DNA of 64,000 bases from Emticicia sp. 21SJ11W-3 (GCF_024138715.1 NZ_CP092074.1:1-64000), one strand, 5' to 3'. Shown: positions 35,710-44,050, counted from the stretch's first letter. The notes: generated by a model not told the origin, from the letters alone. Numbers and translations: made by a program.

Positions 35710-36468
35710 ATGATAGAAATAAAAAACATTTCGAAGTCTTTCAACGACCGCAAGGTTTTAGATAATGTAAGTGGTGTTTTTAAAAAAGGAAAGATAAGTC
35801 TGGTTATCGGGGCAAGCGGTACAGGAAAAAGCGTATTGTTAAAATGTATGCTAGACCTGGTGCGGCCGGAAGGCGGCTTAACGCTTTATGATGGCCGTGA
35901 TTTTTATCTGGGAGAAGAGGAAGACAAGAAGGATATCCGCCGCGAAATGGGCGTACTTTTTCAGGGTGGGGCGCTTTTTGATTCGCAAACCGTGCATCAG
36001 AACATACAGTTTCCTTTAGATATGCTTACCGAAATGCCGGAAGCAGAGAAAAAAGACCGGGTAGAGTTTTGTTTGCAAAGAGTAGGGCTGGAAGGAACAG
36101 GCAACCGCATGCCATCAGAGATATCGGGCGGGATGAAAAAAAGGGTAGGTATAGCCAGAGCCATTGTAATGAACCCGAAATACCTGTTTTGTGATGAGCC
36201 CAACTCTGGCCTTGACCCACTTACCTCAATCAAGATAGATGAGCTTATTCATGAAATAACTCAGGAATATAACACAACCACAGTTGTTATTACACACGAT
36301 ATGAACTCGGTTCTCTCGATAGGTGACTACATTATGTTTTTGTACCAAGGAAAAAAAATATGGGAGGGCAGCAGCCAGACCATTCTTGATGTGACTACCC
36401 CAGAACTGGAAGAGTTTGTTTTCTCTAATAAAGCCTTACAGAAAATGAGAGGTGATAACAAGAAATAG
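35710..36468 (+). CDS. MlaF-type ABC transporter ATP-binding protein
   Basis: A 252-residue ATPase with Walker A GASGTGKSV, Q-loop VLFQGGALFDSQTVHQNI, signature ISGGMKKRVGIARAI, Walker B YLFCDEPNSGLDP and H-loop ITHDMNSV. The form LFQGGALFDS and SGGMKKRV are specific to the MlaF/Ttg2A group that pairs with MlaE permeases in lipid transport at the inner membrane. It follows the mlaE-type gene and is followed after 3 bases by an AraC-type regulator, so the three genes are probably one transcript. Confidence 0.95.
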   Translation: MIEIKNISKSFNDRKVLDNVSGVFKKGKISLVIGASGTGKSVLLKCMLDLVRPEGGLTLYDGRDFYLGEEEDKKDIRREMGVLFQGGALFDSQTVHQNIQFPLDMLTEMPEAEKKDRVEFCLQRVGLEGTGNRMPSEISGGMKKRVGIARAIVMNPKYLFCDEPNSGLDPLTSIKIDELIHEITQEYNTTTVVITHDMNSVLSIGDYIMFLYQGKKIWEGSSQTILDVTTPELEEFVFSNKALQKMRGDNKK

Positions 36469-36471
36469 GCA

Positions 36472-37314
36472 ATGCTCAGGGTACCGTCTTCCATAAGCGC
36501 CAATGAGTTTGAATTGCTCAAGATTCAGGAAATGACCTTCGTTGCTTATCGTAACAATGTCTATCCGTCGCGCAATGAGATTTTCTTTGAAGAACACGCC
36601 ATTGTGTATGTGCTGGAAGGCGAAAAGAAATTTATTTCTCCCACACAAGACATCCACGTACAAAAAGGGCAGATTCTTTTCTTTCAACGGGGTTGCTACT
36701 CCATGAACGAGTCTATCGACAGCAACTACCGCAGCCTTGTTTTTTTCTTTCCCGAAAACCTGCTGAAAGAGTTTGTAGGGCAAAATCTTTCGCTCTTTGA
36801 AGATTCGCCCGACGGGGCATTTGAACAAATACTGAGCCTTGAAAGCAACGAGAACTTTGATAAGTTTGTCGATTCGCTCATCCCTTTTTTTAGTGCCCGT
36901 ACCAATCTGCTCAATCAGTTTCTGAAACTGAAATTCAATGAGTTGATGTTACACCTGCTTGAATTGGACCAGACGGGTCAGTTCCAGTCAACACTCTTCA
37001 AAATTTATCAGGGTCAGAAAATAGACCTGGCCTATCTGCTCGAAAACTATTATCTTAAACCCCTTTCTATTAGTGAATTAGCGCGGATATCCGGCCGCAG
37101 TCTGTCGGTTTTCAAGCGTGATTTCGAACAACAATTTCATACCTCGCCTGCTGCCTGGATAAAAAACAGGCGCTTAGAATACGCCTCATTTCTTCTTCAA
37201 AATACCCCAAAGAACGTCTCCGAAATCAGCCTCGAAATTGGCTACGAGAGCGTTTCGCATTTCATTAAAGCCTACAAAGAAAAATACGGTTTTACGCCCA
37301 AGAAAAACCAATGA
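36472..37314 (+). CDS. AraC-family transcriptional regulator (ExsA-like arrangement)
   Basis: A 280-residue regulator. The N-terminal part (about 25-130) is a cupin-like sensing domain: EEHAIVYVLEGEKKFISPTQDIHVQKGQILFF. The last 100 or so residues hold two helix-turn-helix units: PLSISELARISGRSLSVFKRDFEQQF and KNVSEISLEIGYESVSHFIKAYKEKYGFTP, the AraC signature. Ligand and targets are not known. The ATG lies 3 bases after the MlaF-type gene, which suggests translation coupling, unusual for a lipid-transport operon in my experience. Confidence 0.9.
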   Translation: MLRVPSSISANEFELLKIQEMTFVAYRNNVYPSRNEIFFEEHAIVYVLEGEKKFISPTQDIHVQKGQILFFQRGCYSMNESIDSNYRSLVFFFPENLLKEFVGQNLSLFEDSPDGAFEQILSLESNENFDKFVDSLIPFFSARTNLLNQFLKLKFNELMLHLLELDQTGQFQSTLFKIYQGQKIDLAYLLENYYLKPLSISELARISGRSLSVFKRDFEQQFHTSPAAWIKNRRLEYASFLLQNTPKNVSEISLEIGYESVSHFIKAYKEKYGFTPKKNQ

Positions 37315-37396
37315 GCCAAAAACATTATTTTTTGGTCGTATTTCGTTAATCCGCATTGAGTTATTATACTCAAATTTGTATTGTTAAATTAGAGAA

Positions 37397-38032
37397 ATGT
37401 CGTCAGATAAGTTTCAGAACAAATATCGTATTCCGTCTGCTCGGCACCCACATTGGGATTACGGGTCTAATGGAATCTATTTTATTACTGTTTGTACTAA
37501 AAATCGTCAGTATTTTCTGGGTGATTGTAAAGAAGGGATAATGAAATTATCTACGGCAGGGGCTATCGTACAAGGTTTTTGGCATGAAATCCCCAAACAT
37601 TTTCCATTCGTTACCTTAGGTGATTTCGTTGTAATGCCCAATCATATTCATGGCATTTTGATTTTTGATAAGACTAATATTAATAGTGAATCCAATATTG
37701 AGGTAGAGACAGGGCATTGCCCTGTCTCTACACAGAACGGTGAATTATCAAATGATAAAACTCATGCCCAATTACGGTTCAGAAATCAGGGTAAAAATAC
37801 AGTTTCATCAATTATTGGTTCTTATAAATCAATTTGCACAAAACATATTCACCCGATTGTACCTGATTTTGAATGGCAAAGCCGTTTCTGGGACAATATC
37901 ATTAGAGACGATAAGGATTTTAACGCGATTAGCCAATATATTATCAATAACCCATTAACCTGGGAAAATGATAAGCTATTTGGAGAGCAAACAGAAAACT
38001 TAATAGACGAGTCAGGAAATCCTGACAAGTGA
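37397..38032 (+). CDS. REP-associated tyrosine transposase (RAYT/TnpA_REP), copy 1, with in-frame palindrome
   Basis: A 211-residue protein related to the Y1 transposases of IS200/IS605. The metal-binding HxH motif is at residues 83-85 in [13 protein letters not shown], the N-terminal [19 protein letters not shown] is typical, and the C-terminal signature is [23 protein letters not shown]. The catalytic tyrosine is probably in the helix [15 protein letters not shown] but I cannot be sure. Codons 103-112 ([10 protein letters not shown]) are encoded by a perfect 29-base palindrome (37703-37731). RAYTs are single-copy domesticated transposases that move short REP hairpins. It sits between the AraC gene and leuC, 29 bases before leuC. 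Confidence 0.85.
   Translation: MSSDKFQNKYRIPSARHPHWDYGSNGIYFITVCTKNRQYFLGDCKEGIMKLSTAGAIVQGFWHEIPKHFPFVTLGDFVVMPNHIHGILIFDKTNINSESNIEVETGHCPVSTQNGELSNDKTHAQLRFRNQGKNTVSSIIGSYKSICTKHIHPIVPDFEWQSRFWDNIIRDDKDFNAISQYIINNPLTWENDKLFGEQTENLIDESGNPDK
37703..37731. repeat. REP-like palindrome inside RAYT copy 1
   Basis: Arms GTAGAGACAGGGCA (37703-37716) and TGCCCTGTCTCTAC (37718-37731) around a single T. It begins exactly on codon 103 in phase 0. GTAG at the foot of the hairpin is the tetranucleotide recognised by TnpA_REP proteins in enterobacteria. Confidence 0.88.
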
Positions 38033-38061
38033 ATCACAGAAATAAAACGCTTAAATATAAA

Positions 38062-39462
38062 ATGTCAACACCAAAATCACTATTCGACAAAGTATGGGAT
38101 GCGCACGTTGTTCGTAAAATCGAAGACGGCCCGGATGTGTTCTTTATCGACCGTCACTTTATTCATGAAGTAACAAGCCCGGTGGCTTTCTTAGGTCTGG
38201 AAACCAGAGGAATCAACGTACTATTCCCGAATCGTACCTTTGCTACTGCCGACCATAATACACCTACCATTAACCAACACCTGCCAGTTTCAGACCCGCT
38301 CTCTGCCAATCAGTTGAAAGCCCTTGAAACAAATACGGCCAAATATGGCATATCACACTGGGGTTTGGGCCATCAGAAGAACGGTATTGTGCACGTAGTA
38401 GGGCCTGAAAATGGTATTACTTTACCGGGTATGACTATCGTTTGTGGCGACTCGCACACGTCTACCCACGGAGCATTTGGTGCCATTGCTTTTGGTATCG
38501 GTACCTCTGAGGTTGAGATGGTGCTTTCTTCGCAATGTATTATGCAGCCTAAACCTAAAAAGATGCGTGTAAACATCAATGGTAAATTGGGGCCTGCCGT
38601 TATGCCTAAAGACGTAACGCTTTATATTATTGCTCAATTAACTGCAGCGGGAGCAACCGGATATTTTGTAGAGTATGCCGGAGATGTTTTCAGAAATATG
38701 AGTATGGAAGGCCGCATGACGGTTTGTAATATGTCTATCGAGATGGGGGCCAGAGGGGGTATCATTGCTCCTGACGAAACTACCTTTGCTTACCTGAAAG
38801 GCAAAGAGATGGCACCAAAAGGAGAAGCATGGGACAAAGCCCTTGCCTACTGGAAAACCCTGCCAACTGACGAAGGCACCGTTTTTGATTTAGAATATAC
38901 ATTTGATGCTGCCGATATTGAGCCGCAGATAACCTACGGTACAAACCCGGGTTTGGGTACAGGTATTTCTCAGAATATCCCAATGGCCAGTCAGGTAAAA
39001 GACGGCGAAGCCAGCTACAAAAAATCATTGGGTTATATGGGCTTTGCAGAAAACGAGCAGATAATAGGCAAACCTATTGACTACGTTTTCTTAGGCAGCT
39101 GTACCAATGGCCGTATTGAAGACTTCCGCGCTTTTGCTTCTATTGTAAAAGGCCGCAAGAAAGCAGACAACGTAACGGCATGGTTGGTGCCTGGCTCTCA
39201 TGTGGTTGAGTCTCAGATCAAGGAAGAGGGTATTCTGGATGTGTTGAATGAAGCCGGGTTCGAATTGCGCCAACCGGGTTGCTCGGCATGTCTGGCCATG
39301 AACGATGACAAGATTCCGGCAGGTAAGTATGCCGTGTCTACCTCTAACCGTAACTTCGAAGGTCGTCAGGGGCCGGGTGCGCGTACACTATTGGCCAGCC
39401 CATTAGTAGCAGCAGCAGCAGCCGTAACCGGAAAAGTAACCGACCCAAGAGAATTAATCTAA
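38062..39462 (+). CDS. leuC: 3-isopropylmalate dehydratase large subunit
   Basis: A 466-residue aconitase-family subunit: [12 protein letters not shown] at the N-terminus, [30 protein letters not shown], and cluster cysteines in [13 protein letters not shown] and [12 protein letters not shown] (CxxC). With LeuD it isomerises 2- to 3-isopropylmalate in leucine synthesis. I chose ATG 38062 ([10 protein letters not shown]), since the in-frame ATG at 38029 overlaps the RAYT stop and adds 11 residues. It heads leuC-leuD-leuA-like-leuB. No clear promoter lies in the 29-base gap after the RAYT gene. Confidence 0.97.
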   Translation: MSTPKSLFDKVWDAHVVRKIEDGPDVFFIDRHFIHEVTSPVAFLGLETRGINVLFPNRTFATADHNTPTINQHLPVSDPLSANQLKALETNTAKYGISHWGLGHQKNGIVHVVGPENGITLPGMTIVCGDSHTSTHGAFGAIAFGIGTSEVEMVLSSQCIMQPKPKKMRVNINGKLGPAVMPKDVTLYIIAQLTAAGATGYFVEYAGDVFRNMSMEGRMTVCNMSIEMGARGGIIAPDETTFAYLKGKEMAPKGEAWDKALAYWKTLPTDEGTVFDLEYTFDAADIEPQITYGTNPGLGTGISQNIPMASQVKDGEASYKKSLGYMGFAENEQIIGKPIDYVFLGSCTNGRIEDFRAFASIVKGRKKADNVTAWLVPGSHVVESQIKEEGILDVLNEAGFELRQPGCSACLAMNDDKIPAGKYAVSTSNRNFEGRQGPGARTLLASPLVAAAAAVTGKVTDPRELI

Positions 39463-39522
39463 ACAAAAACAAAGGTGTCAGATAAGTCGAACAATTGTCT
39501 GACTTTAAAAATATTACGACAA

Positions 39523-40119
39523 ATGGCTTACGATAAATTTACAGTACTAAAAAGTACCGCTGTACCCATGCCTATCGAGAACGTGGATACTGACCAGATA
39601 ATACCTGCCCGTTTCTTGAAAGCAACCAAGCGCGAAGGCTTTGGCGACAACCTGTTCAGAGACTGGCGCTATAATTCAGACGATTCTCCGAAACCGGATT
39701 TTGTACTCAACAACCCAATTTATTCAGGCAAGATTCTGGTAGGTGGCCGTAACTTTGGTAGTGGCTCCAGTCGCGAACACGCCGCCTGGGCTATTTATGA
39801 CTACGGCTTCCGTTGTGTGGTATCAAGCTTCTTTGCCGATATCTTTAAAGGTAACTCTATCAACGTAGGTATTCTACCTGTACAGGTAAGTCCGGAGTTT
39901 CTGGATAAAATCTTTCTGGCCATCGAGGCCGACCCTGAAGCAGAGCTGGAAGTGAGCCTGCCAGAGCAAACCATTACTATTGTATCAACCGGCGAGAAAG
40001 AAAGTTTTGCCATTAACGGATATAAGAAAGATAACCTGATAAACGGCTACGATGACATTGATTATCTGCAAGCCATGAAAGAGGAAATAAAATCATTTGC
40101 TGAAAAGAGTCTCTATTAA
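39523..40119 (+). CDS. leuD: 3-isopropylmalate dehydratase small subunit
   Basis: A 198-residue swivel-domain subunit: [28 protein letters not shown] at the N-terminus and [23 protein letters not shown] in the centre, both family signatures. It forms the LeuC-LeuD isomerase. I start at ATG 39523 ([11 protein letters not shown]); an in-frame GTG at 39475 would add 16 residues. The gene follows leuC by 60 bases in the same operon. Confidence 0.96.
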   Translation: MAYDKFTVLKSTAVPMPIENVDTDQIIPARFLKATKREGFGDNLFRDWRYNSDDSPKPDFVLNNPIYSGKILVGGRNFGSGSSREHAAWAIYDYGFRCVVSSFFADIFKGNSINVGILPVQVSPEFLDKIFLAIEADPEAELEVSLPEQTITIVSTGEKESFAINGYKKDNLINGYDDIDYLQAMKEEIKSFAEKSLY

Positions 40120-40173
40120 TCAGCTACCCCTTTTACCGGAGACAACAAAACCACTGCTTTAAGCAACAGCATA

Positions 40174-41691
40174 ATGAACTATATAGAAATAATGGATACA
40201 ACACTCCGCGATGGTGAACAAACCAGCGGAGTGTCTTTTTCTTCTACCGAAAAACTAACCATTGCCCAGTTACTATTAACAGAAGTAAAAGTTGACCGAC
40301 TGGAGGTTGCTTCTGCGAGGGTGTCTGACGGTGAGTTTGAGGCCGTGAAGAAAATTACATCCTGGGCAGCAGAAAACGGGTTTCTCGAAAAAATAGAGGT
40401 ATTGACGTTTGTTGACGGAGAGACATCTGTTAACTGGATGCTTGAAGCCGGAGCCAGAGTGATGAACCTGCTCACCAAAGGCTCTCTGAATCACCTTACC
40501 CATCAGTTAAAGAAAACTCCCGAACAGCATTTCGACGAAATAGCTCAGGTAATTGCGCTGGCGCAATCGAAAGGTATTAAATGTAATGTATACCTGGAAG
40601 ACTGGAGCAACGGCATGAGAAATTCTCGTGAGTATGTGTTTCAATACCTGGATTTTATAACCAGGCAGCCCATCGAAAGAGTGCTACTGCCAGATACCCT
40701 GGGGGTACTAACCCCTAAGGAGTCGTACGACTTTATACATGCCATTGTTGAGCGTTACCCCAATCATCACTTCGATTTTCATGCCCATAACGACTACGAC
40801 CTCAGCGTAGCCAATGTCATGGAAGCCGTGCGTGCAGGAGCCAAAGGCCTGCACCTGACCGTAAACGGTATGGGTGAGCGTGCAGGTAATGCGCCGCTGG
40901 CCAGTACCATTGCAGTGCTGAACGACTTTTTTCCGGATGTAAAAACATCAGTTGTAGAAGAGTCATTGTATTCAGTAAGTAAAATTGTTGAAACGTTTTC
41001 AGGTTTTCTTGTACCAGTCAATAAGCCTGTTGTAGGAGAAAACGTGTTTACGCAAACGGCTGGCATACATGCCGACGGCGACAATAAAAACAATCTGTAT
41101 TTCAACGATCTGATGCCGGAGCGTTTTGGTCGGCAGCGGAAATATGCGCTGGGCAAAACTTCGGGCAAGGCTAATATTGAAAAGAATCTGCAGGAGCTGG
41201 GCATCAAATTGTCGCAGGCTGATTTAAAGAAAGTAACGCAACGTATAATTGAACTGGGGGATAAGAAGGAGGTAGTTACCAGAGAAGACCTACCGTATAT
41301 TATCTCTGATGTTATTGATTCTAATGCTATTGTTGAAAGAGTAGAGGTAATGAATTATGTTTTGACCCATTCAAGAAACCTACGGCCGTCTACCACTTTA
41401 CAGGTTAAAATTGACGGAGTTGTATTTGAGGAAAACGCGCAGGGGGATGGGCAGTATGATGCTTTCATGAATGCTTTAAAGAAGATTTATGATAAAAAGA
41501 AAATATTGCTTCCGATGCTGACGGATTATACCGTTCGGATTCCACCCGGTGGAAAAACAGATGCACTTTGTGAAACAATAATTACCTGGGAACATAACAA
41601 CAAGGAATTTAAAACGCGTGGCCTTGATTCTGACCAGACGGTATCTGCCATTAAAGCAACTCAGAAAATGTTGAATCTGATACAGTTTTAA
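40174..41691 (+). CDS. 2-isopropylmalate synthase family protein (LeuA-like; citramalate synthase possible)
   Basis: A 505-residue enzyme. The N-terminal DRE-TIM barrel has DTTLRDGEQTSGVSF (metal-binding Asp, catalytic Arg), FDFHAHNDYDLSVANVMEAVRAG and GERAGNAPLASTIAVL. The hinge GIHADGDNKNNLYF follows, and a LeuA-type regulatory domain occupies about residues 385-505. It condenses acetyl-CoA with a 2-oxoacid. Position between leuD and leuB argues for the leucine pathway, but the variant EQTSGVSF differs from the classical EQSPGASM and the closely related citramalate synthases cannot be excluded. After its stop comes the inserted GxxExxY element. Confidence 0.9.
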   Translation: MNYIEIMDTTLRDGEQTSGVSFSSTEKLTIAQLLLTEVKVDRLEVASARVSDGEFEAVKKITSWAAENGFLEKIEVLTFVDGETSVNWMLEAGARVMNLLTKGSLNHLTHQLKKTPEQHFDEIAQVIALAQSKGIKCNVYLEDWSNGMRNSREYVFQYLDFITRQPIERVLLPDTLGVLTPKESYDFIHAIVERYPNHHFDFHAHNDYDLSVANVMEAVRAGAKGLHLTVNGMGERAGNAPLASTIAVLNDFFPDVKTSVVEESLYSVSKIVETFSGFLVPVNKPVVGENVFTQTAGIHADGDNKNNLYFNDLMPERFGRQRKYALGKTSGKANIEKNLQELGIKLSQADLKKVTQRIIELGDKKEVVTREDLPYIISDVIDSNAIVERVEVMNYVLTHSRNLRPSTTLQVKIDGVVFEENAQGDGQYDAFMNALKKIYDKKKILLPMLTDYTVRIPPGGKTDALCETIITWEHNNKEFKTRGLDSDQTVSAIKATQKMLNLIQF

Positions 41692-41700
41692 TAAGCATTT

Positions 41701-41740
41701 TTGCCACGATGTACACAATTAAGACACAATGTTTCACAAT
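41701..41740 (+). repeat. Left inverted repeat of the GxxExxY element
   Basis: 40 bases starting TTGCCACGAT. It contains repeated ACACAAT-like words at 41713, 41724 and 41734 (spacing 11 and 10), plus a weaker CCACGAT at 41704. Confidence 0.85.
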
Positions 41741-41744
41741 TTTT

Positions 41745-42140
41745 ATGAAAGAGTACCAGCCACTACCAGCAAGTATTGAAGAAATTGGTAGAAAGATAAT
41801 AAGTGCTGCCTATAAAGTTCATTCTTCGCTTGGCCCAGGCTTATTGGAAAAAATATATGAAATCTGCCTGACTTATGAACTTCAGAAAATGAGATTAAAA
41901 GCAGAGAGACAGGTAATAGTTCCTGTAAAGTATGATGAACTTGTTTTTGAGGAAGGCCTCAGAATAGATATTTTGGTAGAAAATACAATTATAGTAGAAG
42001 TTAAAGCAGTTGATTTAGTTAACCCAATATGGAAAGCACAGGTATTGAGTTATTTAAAAATGACAAATAAACGCTTGGGATTTGTATTAAACTTTAATGT
42101 AATGTCAATGAAAGAGGGTATTCAAAGGGTAATATTGTGA
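41745..42140 (+). CDS. GxxExxY-family protein with PD-(D/E)XK nuclease-like motif
   Basis: A 131-residue protein. The family motif is GLLEKIY (Gly32, Glu35, Tyr38) after the helix IISAAYKVHSSLGP. A nuclease-like core follows: RIDILVENTIIVEVKAV with Asp75, Glu85 and Lys87 arranged as in PD-(D/E)XK enzymes. It ends LGFVLNFNVMSMKEGIQRVIL, also typical. Activity in the family is not established to my knowledge. I start at ATG 41745; an ATG at 41709 lies inside the left inverted repeat and adds 12 odd residues. The stop TGA (42138-42140) lies in the right repeat. Its place inside the leu operon has no metabolic sense and points to insertion. Confidence 0.88.
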   Translation: MKEYQPLPASIEEIGRKIISAAYKVHSSLGPGLLEKIYEICLTYELQKMRLKAERQVIVPVKYDELVFEEGLRIDILVENTIIVEVKAVDLVNPIWKAQVLSYLKMTNKRLGFVLNFNVMSMKEGIQRVIL

Positions 42141-42173
42141 AACATTGTGTCTTAATTGTGTACTTTGTGGCAA
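42134..42173 (-). repeat. Right inverted repeat of the GxxExxY element
   Basis: On the minus strand it reads TTGCCACAAAGTACACAATT and on, differing from the left end only at bases 8 and 10 of 40. Confidence 0.85.
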
Positions 42174-42202
42174 GAGTAACAAGAATAAATAATCAAAAAT
42201 AA

Positions 42203-43273
42203 ATGAAAAAACATATTTTAGTTGTTCCCGGAGACGGAATCGGGCAGGAAGTAACAGCCGTCGGAAAAAAAGTAGTAGAAAAAATAGCGCAGAAATTCGG
42301 TCATGAGTTTACTTATGACGAAGCCCTGATTGGACACGTAGCCATAGAAGCTACCGGAGACCCGCTACCGGAAGAAACCCTTGTGAAAATGCGTGCCTCT
42401 GACGCCGTTCTTTTCGGAGCAGTAGGCCACCCGAAATATGACAACGACCCATCGGCCAAAGTGCGTCCGGAGCAAGGTCTTCTAAAAATGCGTAAGGAGT
42501 TAGGTTTGTATGCCAACCTGCGCCCAATTAAGTTGTTTGATGAACTCTTGGGGGCCTCAAGCATCAAACCGGAGATTCTGAAGGGTTCAGACATCCTGTT
42601 TTTCCGAGAACTGACAGGCGATATTTATTTCGGAGAAAAAGGCCGTAAAAACGATGGCGATACCGCTTATGACATTGCCGAGTATAGCCGTTATGAAGTT
42701 GAGCGCATAGCCCGTAAGGCCTTTGATGCAGCCATGACACGCGGTAAGAAAGTGATGTCTGTTGACAAAGCCAATGTGTTGGAAACCAGCCGTTTGTGGA
42801 GAGAAGTAGTGCAGAAAGTAGCAAAAGAATATCCTGAAGTAACAGTTGAGCACCAGTTTGTAGATTCGGCTGCTATGTTACTAATCAAGAACCCAAGACA
42901 GTTTGACGTAGTAGTTACAGCTAATCTTTTTGGCGATATCCTGACTGACGAAGCCTCACAGATTGCCGGTTCAATGGGAATGTTGGCTTCAGCCTCAATT
43001 GGTGACAGTACCGGTGTTTATGAGCCAATCCACGGTTCGGCGCATGATATTACTGGTAAAGGTCTGGCTAACCCTATGGCCTCTGTTTTGTCGGCAGCTC
43101 TGATGTTAGATATCTCGTTTGGTCTGAAAGCCGAAAGCGAAGCCATCATTTCTGCAGTTGAGCAGACGTTGAAGGCGGGCTTCCGTACCGGAGACATCGC
43201 CGATGCTTCAACACCAAAAGAAATGATTCTGGGAACCGACGCAATAGGAGAGGAGATTCTGAAAAGAATATAA
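42203..43273 (+). CDS. leuB: 3-isopropylmalate dehydrogenase
   Basis: A 356-residue enzyme of the isocitrate/isopropylmalate dehydrogenase family: VVPGDGIGQEV at the N-terminus, LLKMRKELGLYANLRPIKLF, FFRELTGDIYFGEKG, and the metal-binding NLFGDILTDEASQIAGSMGMLASASIG then YEPIHGSAHDI. It oxidises and decarboxylates 3-isopropylmalate with NAD+. The gene is complete and starts 29 bases after the right repeat of the GxxExxY element, so its expression must pass through that element unless a promoter lies in it. Confidence 0.98.
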   Translation: MKKHILVVPGDGIGQEVTAVGKKVVEKIAQKFGHEFTYDEALIGHVAIEATGDPLPEETLVKMRASDAVLFGAVGHPKYDNDPSAKVRPEQGLLKMRKELGLYANLRPIKLFDELLGASSIKPEILKGSDILFFRELTGDIYFGEKGRKNDGDTAYDIAEYSRYEVERIARKAFDAAMTRGKKVMSVDKANVLETSRLWREVVQKVAKEYPEVTVEHQFVDSAAMLLIKNPRQFDVVVTANLFGDILTDEASQIAGSMGMLASASIGDSTGVYEPIHGSAHDITGKGLANPMASVLSAALMLDISFGLKAESEAIISAVEQTLKAGFRTGDIADASTPKEMILGTDAIGEEILKRI

Positions 43274-43295
43274 GCAGAAGTGTTTCTTATAAGCA

Positions 43296-43335
43296 AGTGC
43301 GTCACATAAGCCTTATGTGGCGCACTCTTTTTTTC
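43296..43335 (+). terminator. Intrinsic terminator of the leu operon
   Basis: Stem AGTGCGTCACATAAG / CTTATGTGGCGCACT with one G-T pair (43296-43310, 43312-43326 region), followed by C and seven T. Confidence 0.9.
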
Positions 43336-43350
43336 ATCAGAAATATTAGT

Positions 43351-43358
43351 TAGTTTTG
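43351..43358 (+). promoter_or_regulatory. Bacteroidota-type -7 element of the ompH gene
   Basis: TAGTTTTG (TAnnTTTG), 25 bases before the ATG; the T-run of the leu terminator lies near the -33 position. Confidence 0.55.
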
Positions 43359-43383
43359 ATAAAAAATTACGTAAACACCCCCA

Positions 43384-44004
43384 ATGAAAAAGTTATTTCT
43401 TGTTCTTATTGCTGCTTTGGTTAGTCAGGTATCATTCGCTCAGCTCCCTAAAATTGGTTATGTGTATGATGACTACGTGATGGTAAATCTGAAAGATATA
43501 AAAGATCTGCAGAACGAAGTAGCGGCTAAAAGAGAAGAGTTTTCAAAGCAGTTTGAAGCAAAAGCCAAGGTTTATCAAGAGAAATACGCGCTTTATCAGC
43601 AGTCTTTAAAAGATATAAGCAATGTTACCACTGAATCGTTAAATGCAGCCCTGAAAGAAGTACAGGATCTGAAAAAAGTGGCAGATGAATATCAGTCCAG
43701 TGCTGAAGCAGAATTGCAAAACCTGATTCAGACAAAATACAAAGAGATTCGCGACAAGGTAGATGCTACTACCAAGAAAGTAGCTGCCGAAAAAGGTTAT
43801 AAATTTGTTTTCAGAAGAAATGTAGACGGTTCCAACAGGGAGTCGACACCTATATTGCTTTTTGCTAACGACAACGACCGAGATAACCTGTCTGATGCCA
43901 TTTTGCTAAAACTGGGTTCAACGCCTCCGCCAAAACCGAAGCCGGCAGTTTCTGCACCAAAACCGGCAGCAACCACCAAAAAGCCGGCGCCTAAAAAATC
44001 TTAA
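43384..44004 (+). CDS. OmpH/Skp-family periplasmic chaperone
   Basis: A 206-residue exported protein with a signal peptide (KKLFLVLIAALVSQVSFAQ). The mature N-terminus LPKIGYVYDDYVMVNLKDIK is Skp-like, followed by a long alpha-helical region with coiled-coil spacing (residues about 40-135) and a short beta part (GYKFVFRRNVDGS). A Pro/Lys/Ala-rich tail ends the protein (PPPKPKPAVSAPKPAATTKK). Skp chaperones hold unfolded outer-membrane proteins in the periplasm. The low-complexity tail is unusual for the family. A shared terminator separates it from murE. Confidence 0.92.
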   Translation: MKKLFLVLIAALVSQVSFAQLPKIGYVYDDYVMVNLKDIKDLQNEVAAKREEFSKQFEAKAKVYQEKYALYQQSLKDISNVTTESLNAALKEVQDLKKVADEYQSSAEAELQNLIQTKYKEIRDKVDATTKKVAAEKGYKFVFRRNVDGSNRESTPILLFANDNDRDNLSDAILLKLGSTPPPKPKPAVSAPKPAATTKKPAPKKS

Positions 44005-44050
44005 TATCCTGAAACAGGTTGACTGTTTTTAGATTGACAAAATAGGATAA

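Larger units (their letters stand above)
41701..42173. mobile_element. Compact inserted element: GxxExxY gene inside 40-bp inverted repeats, within the leu operon
   Basis: Left end 41701-41740 and right end 42134-42173 are inverted repeats identical at 38 of 40 positions. Both start TTGCCAC and share the exact 30 bases that begin GTACACAATTAAGACACAAT and end GTTTCACAAT. Between them lies only a GxxExxY-family gene, whose stop codon falls in the right repeat. Removing the element leaves 38 bases between leuA-like and leuB, a normal operon spacing. I see no transposase and no clear target duplication, so the mobility mechanism is unknown. Confidence 0.82.

Noticed and set aside
37316-37335. CCAAAAA/TTTTTGG hairpin after the AraC gene
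   Set aside because: The stem has only two G-C pairs and no separate T-run, too weak to call a terminator.
41701-42173. Considered as a standard insertion sequence or MITE
   Set aside because: No DDE, serine or Y1 transposase is inside, the ends are built of short words, and no target duplication is visible, so I do not assign an IS family.
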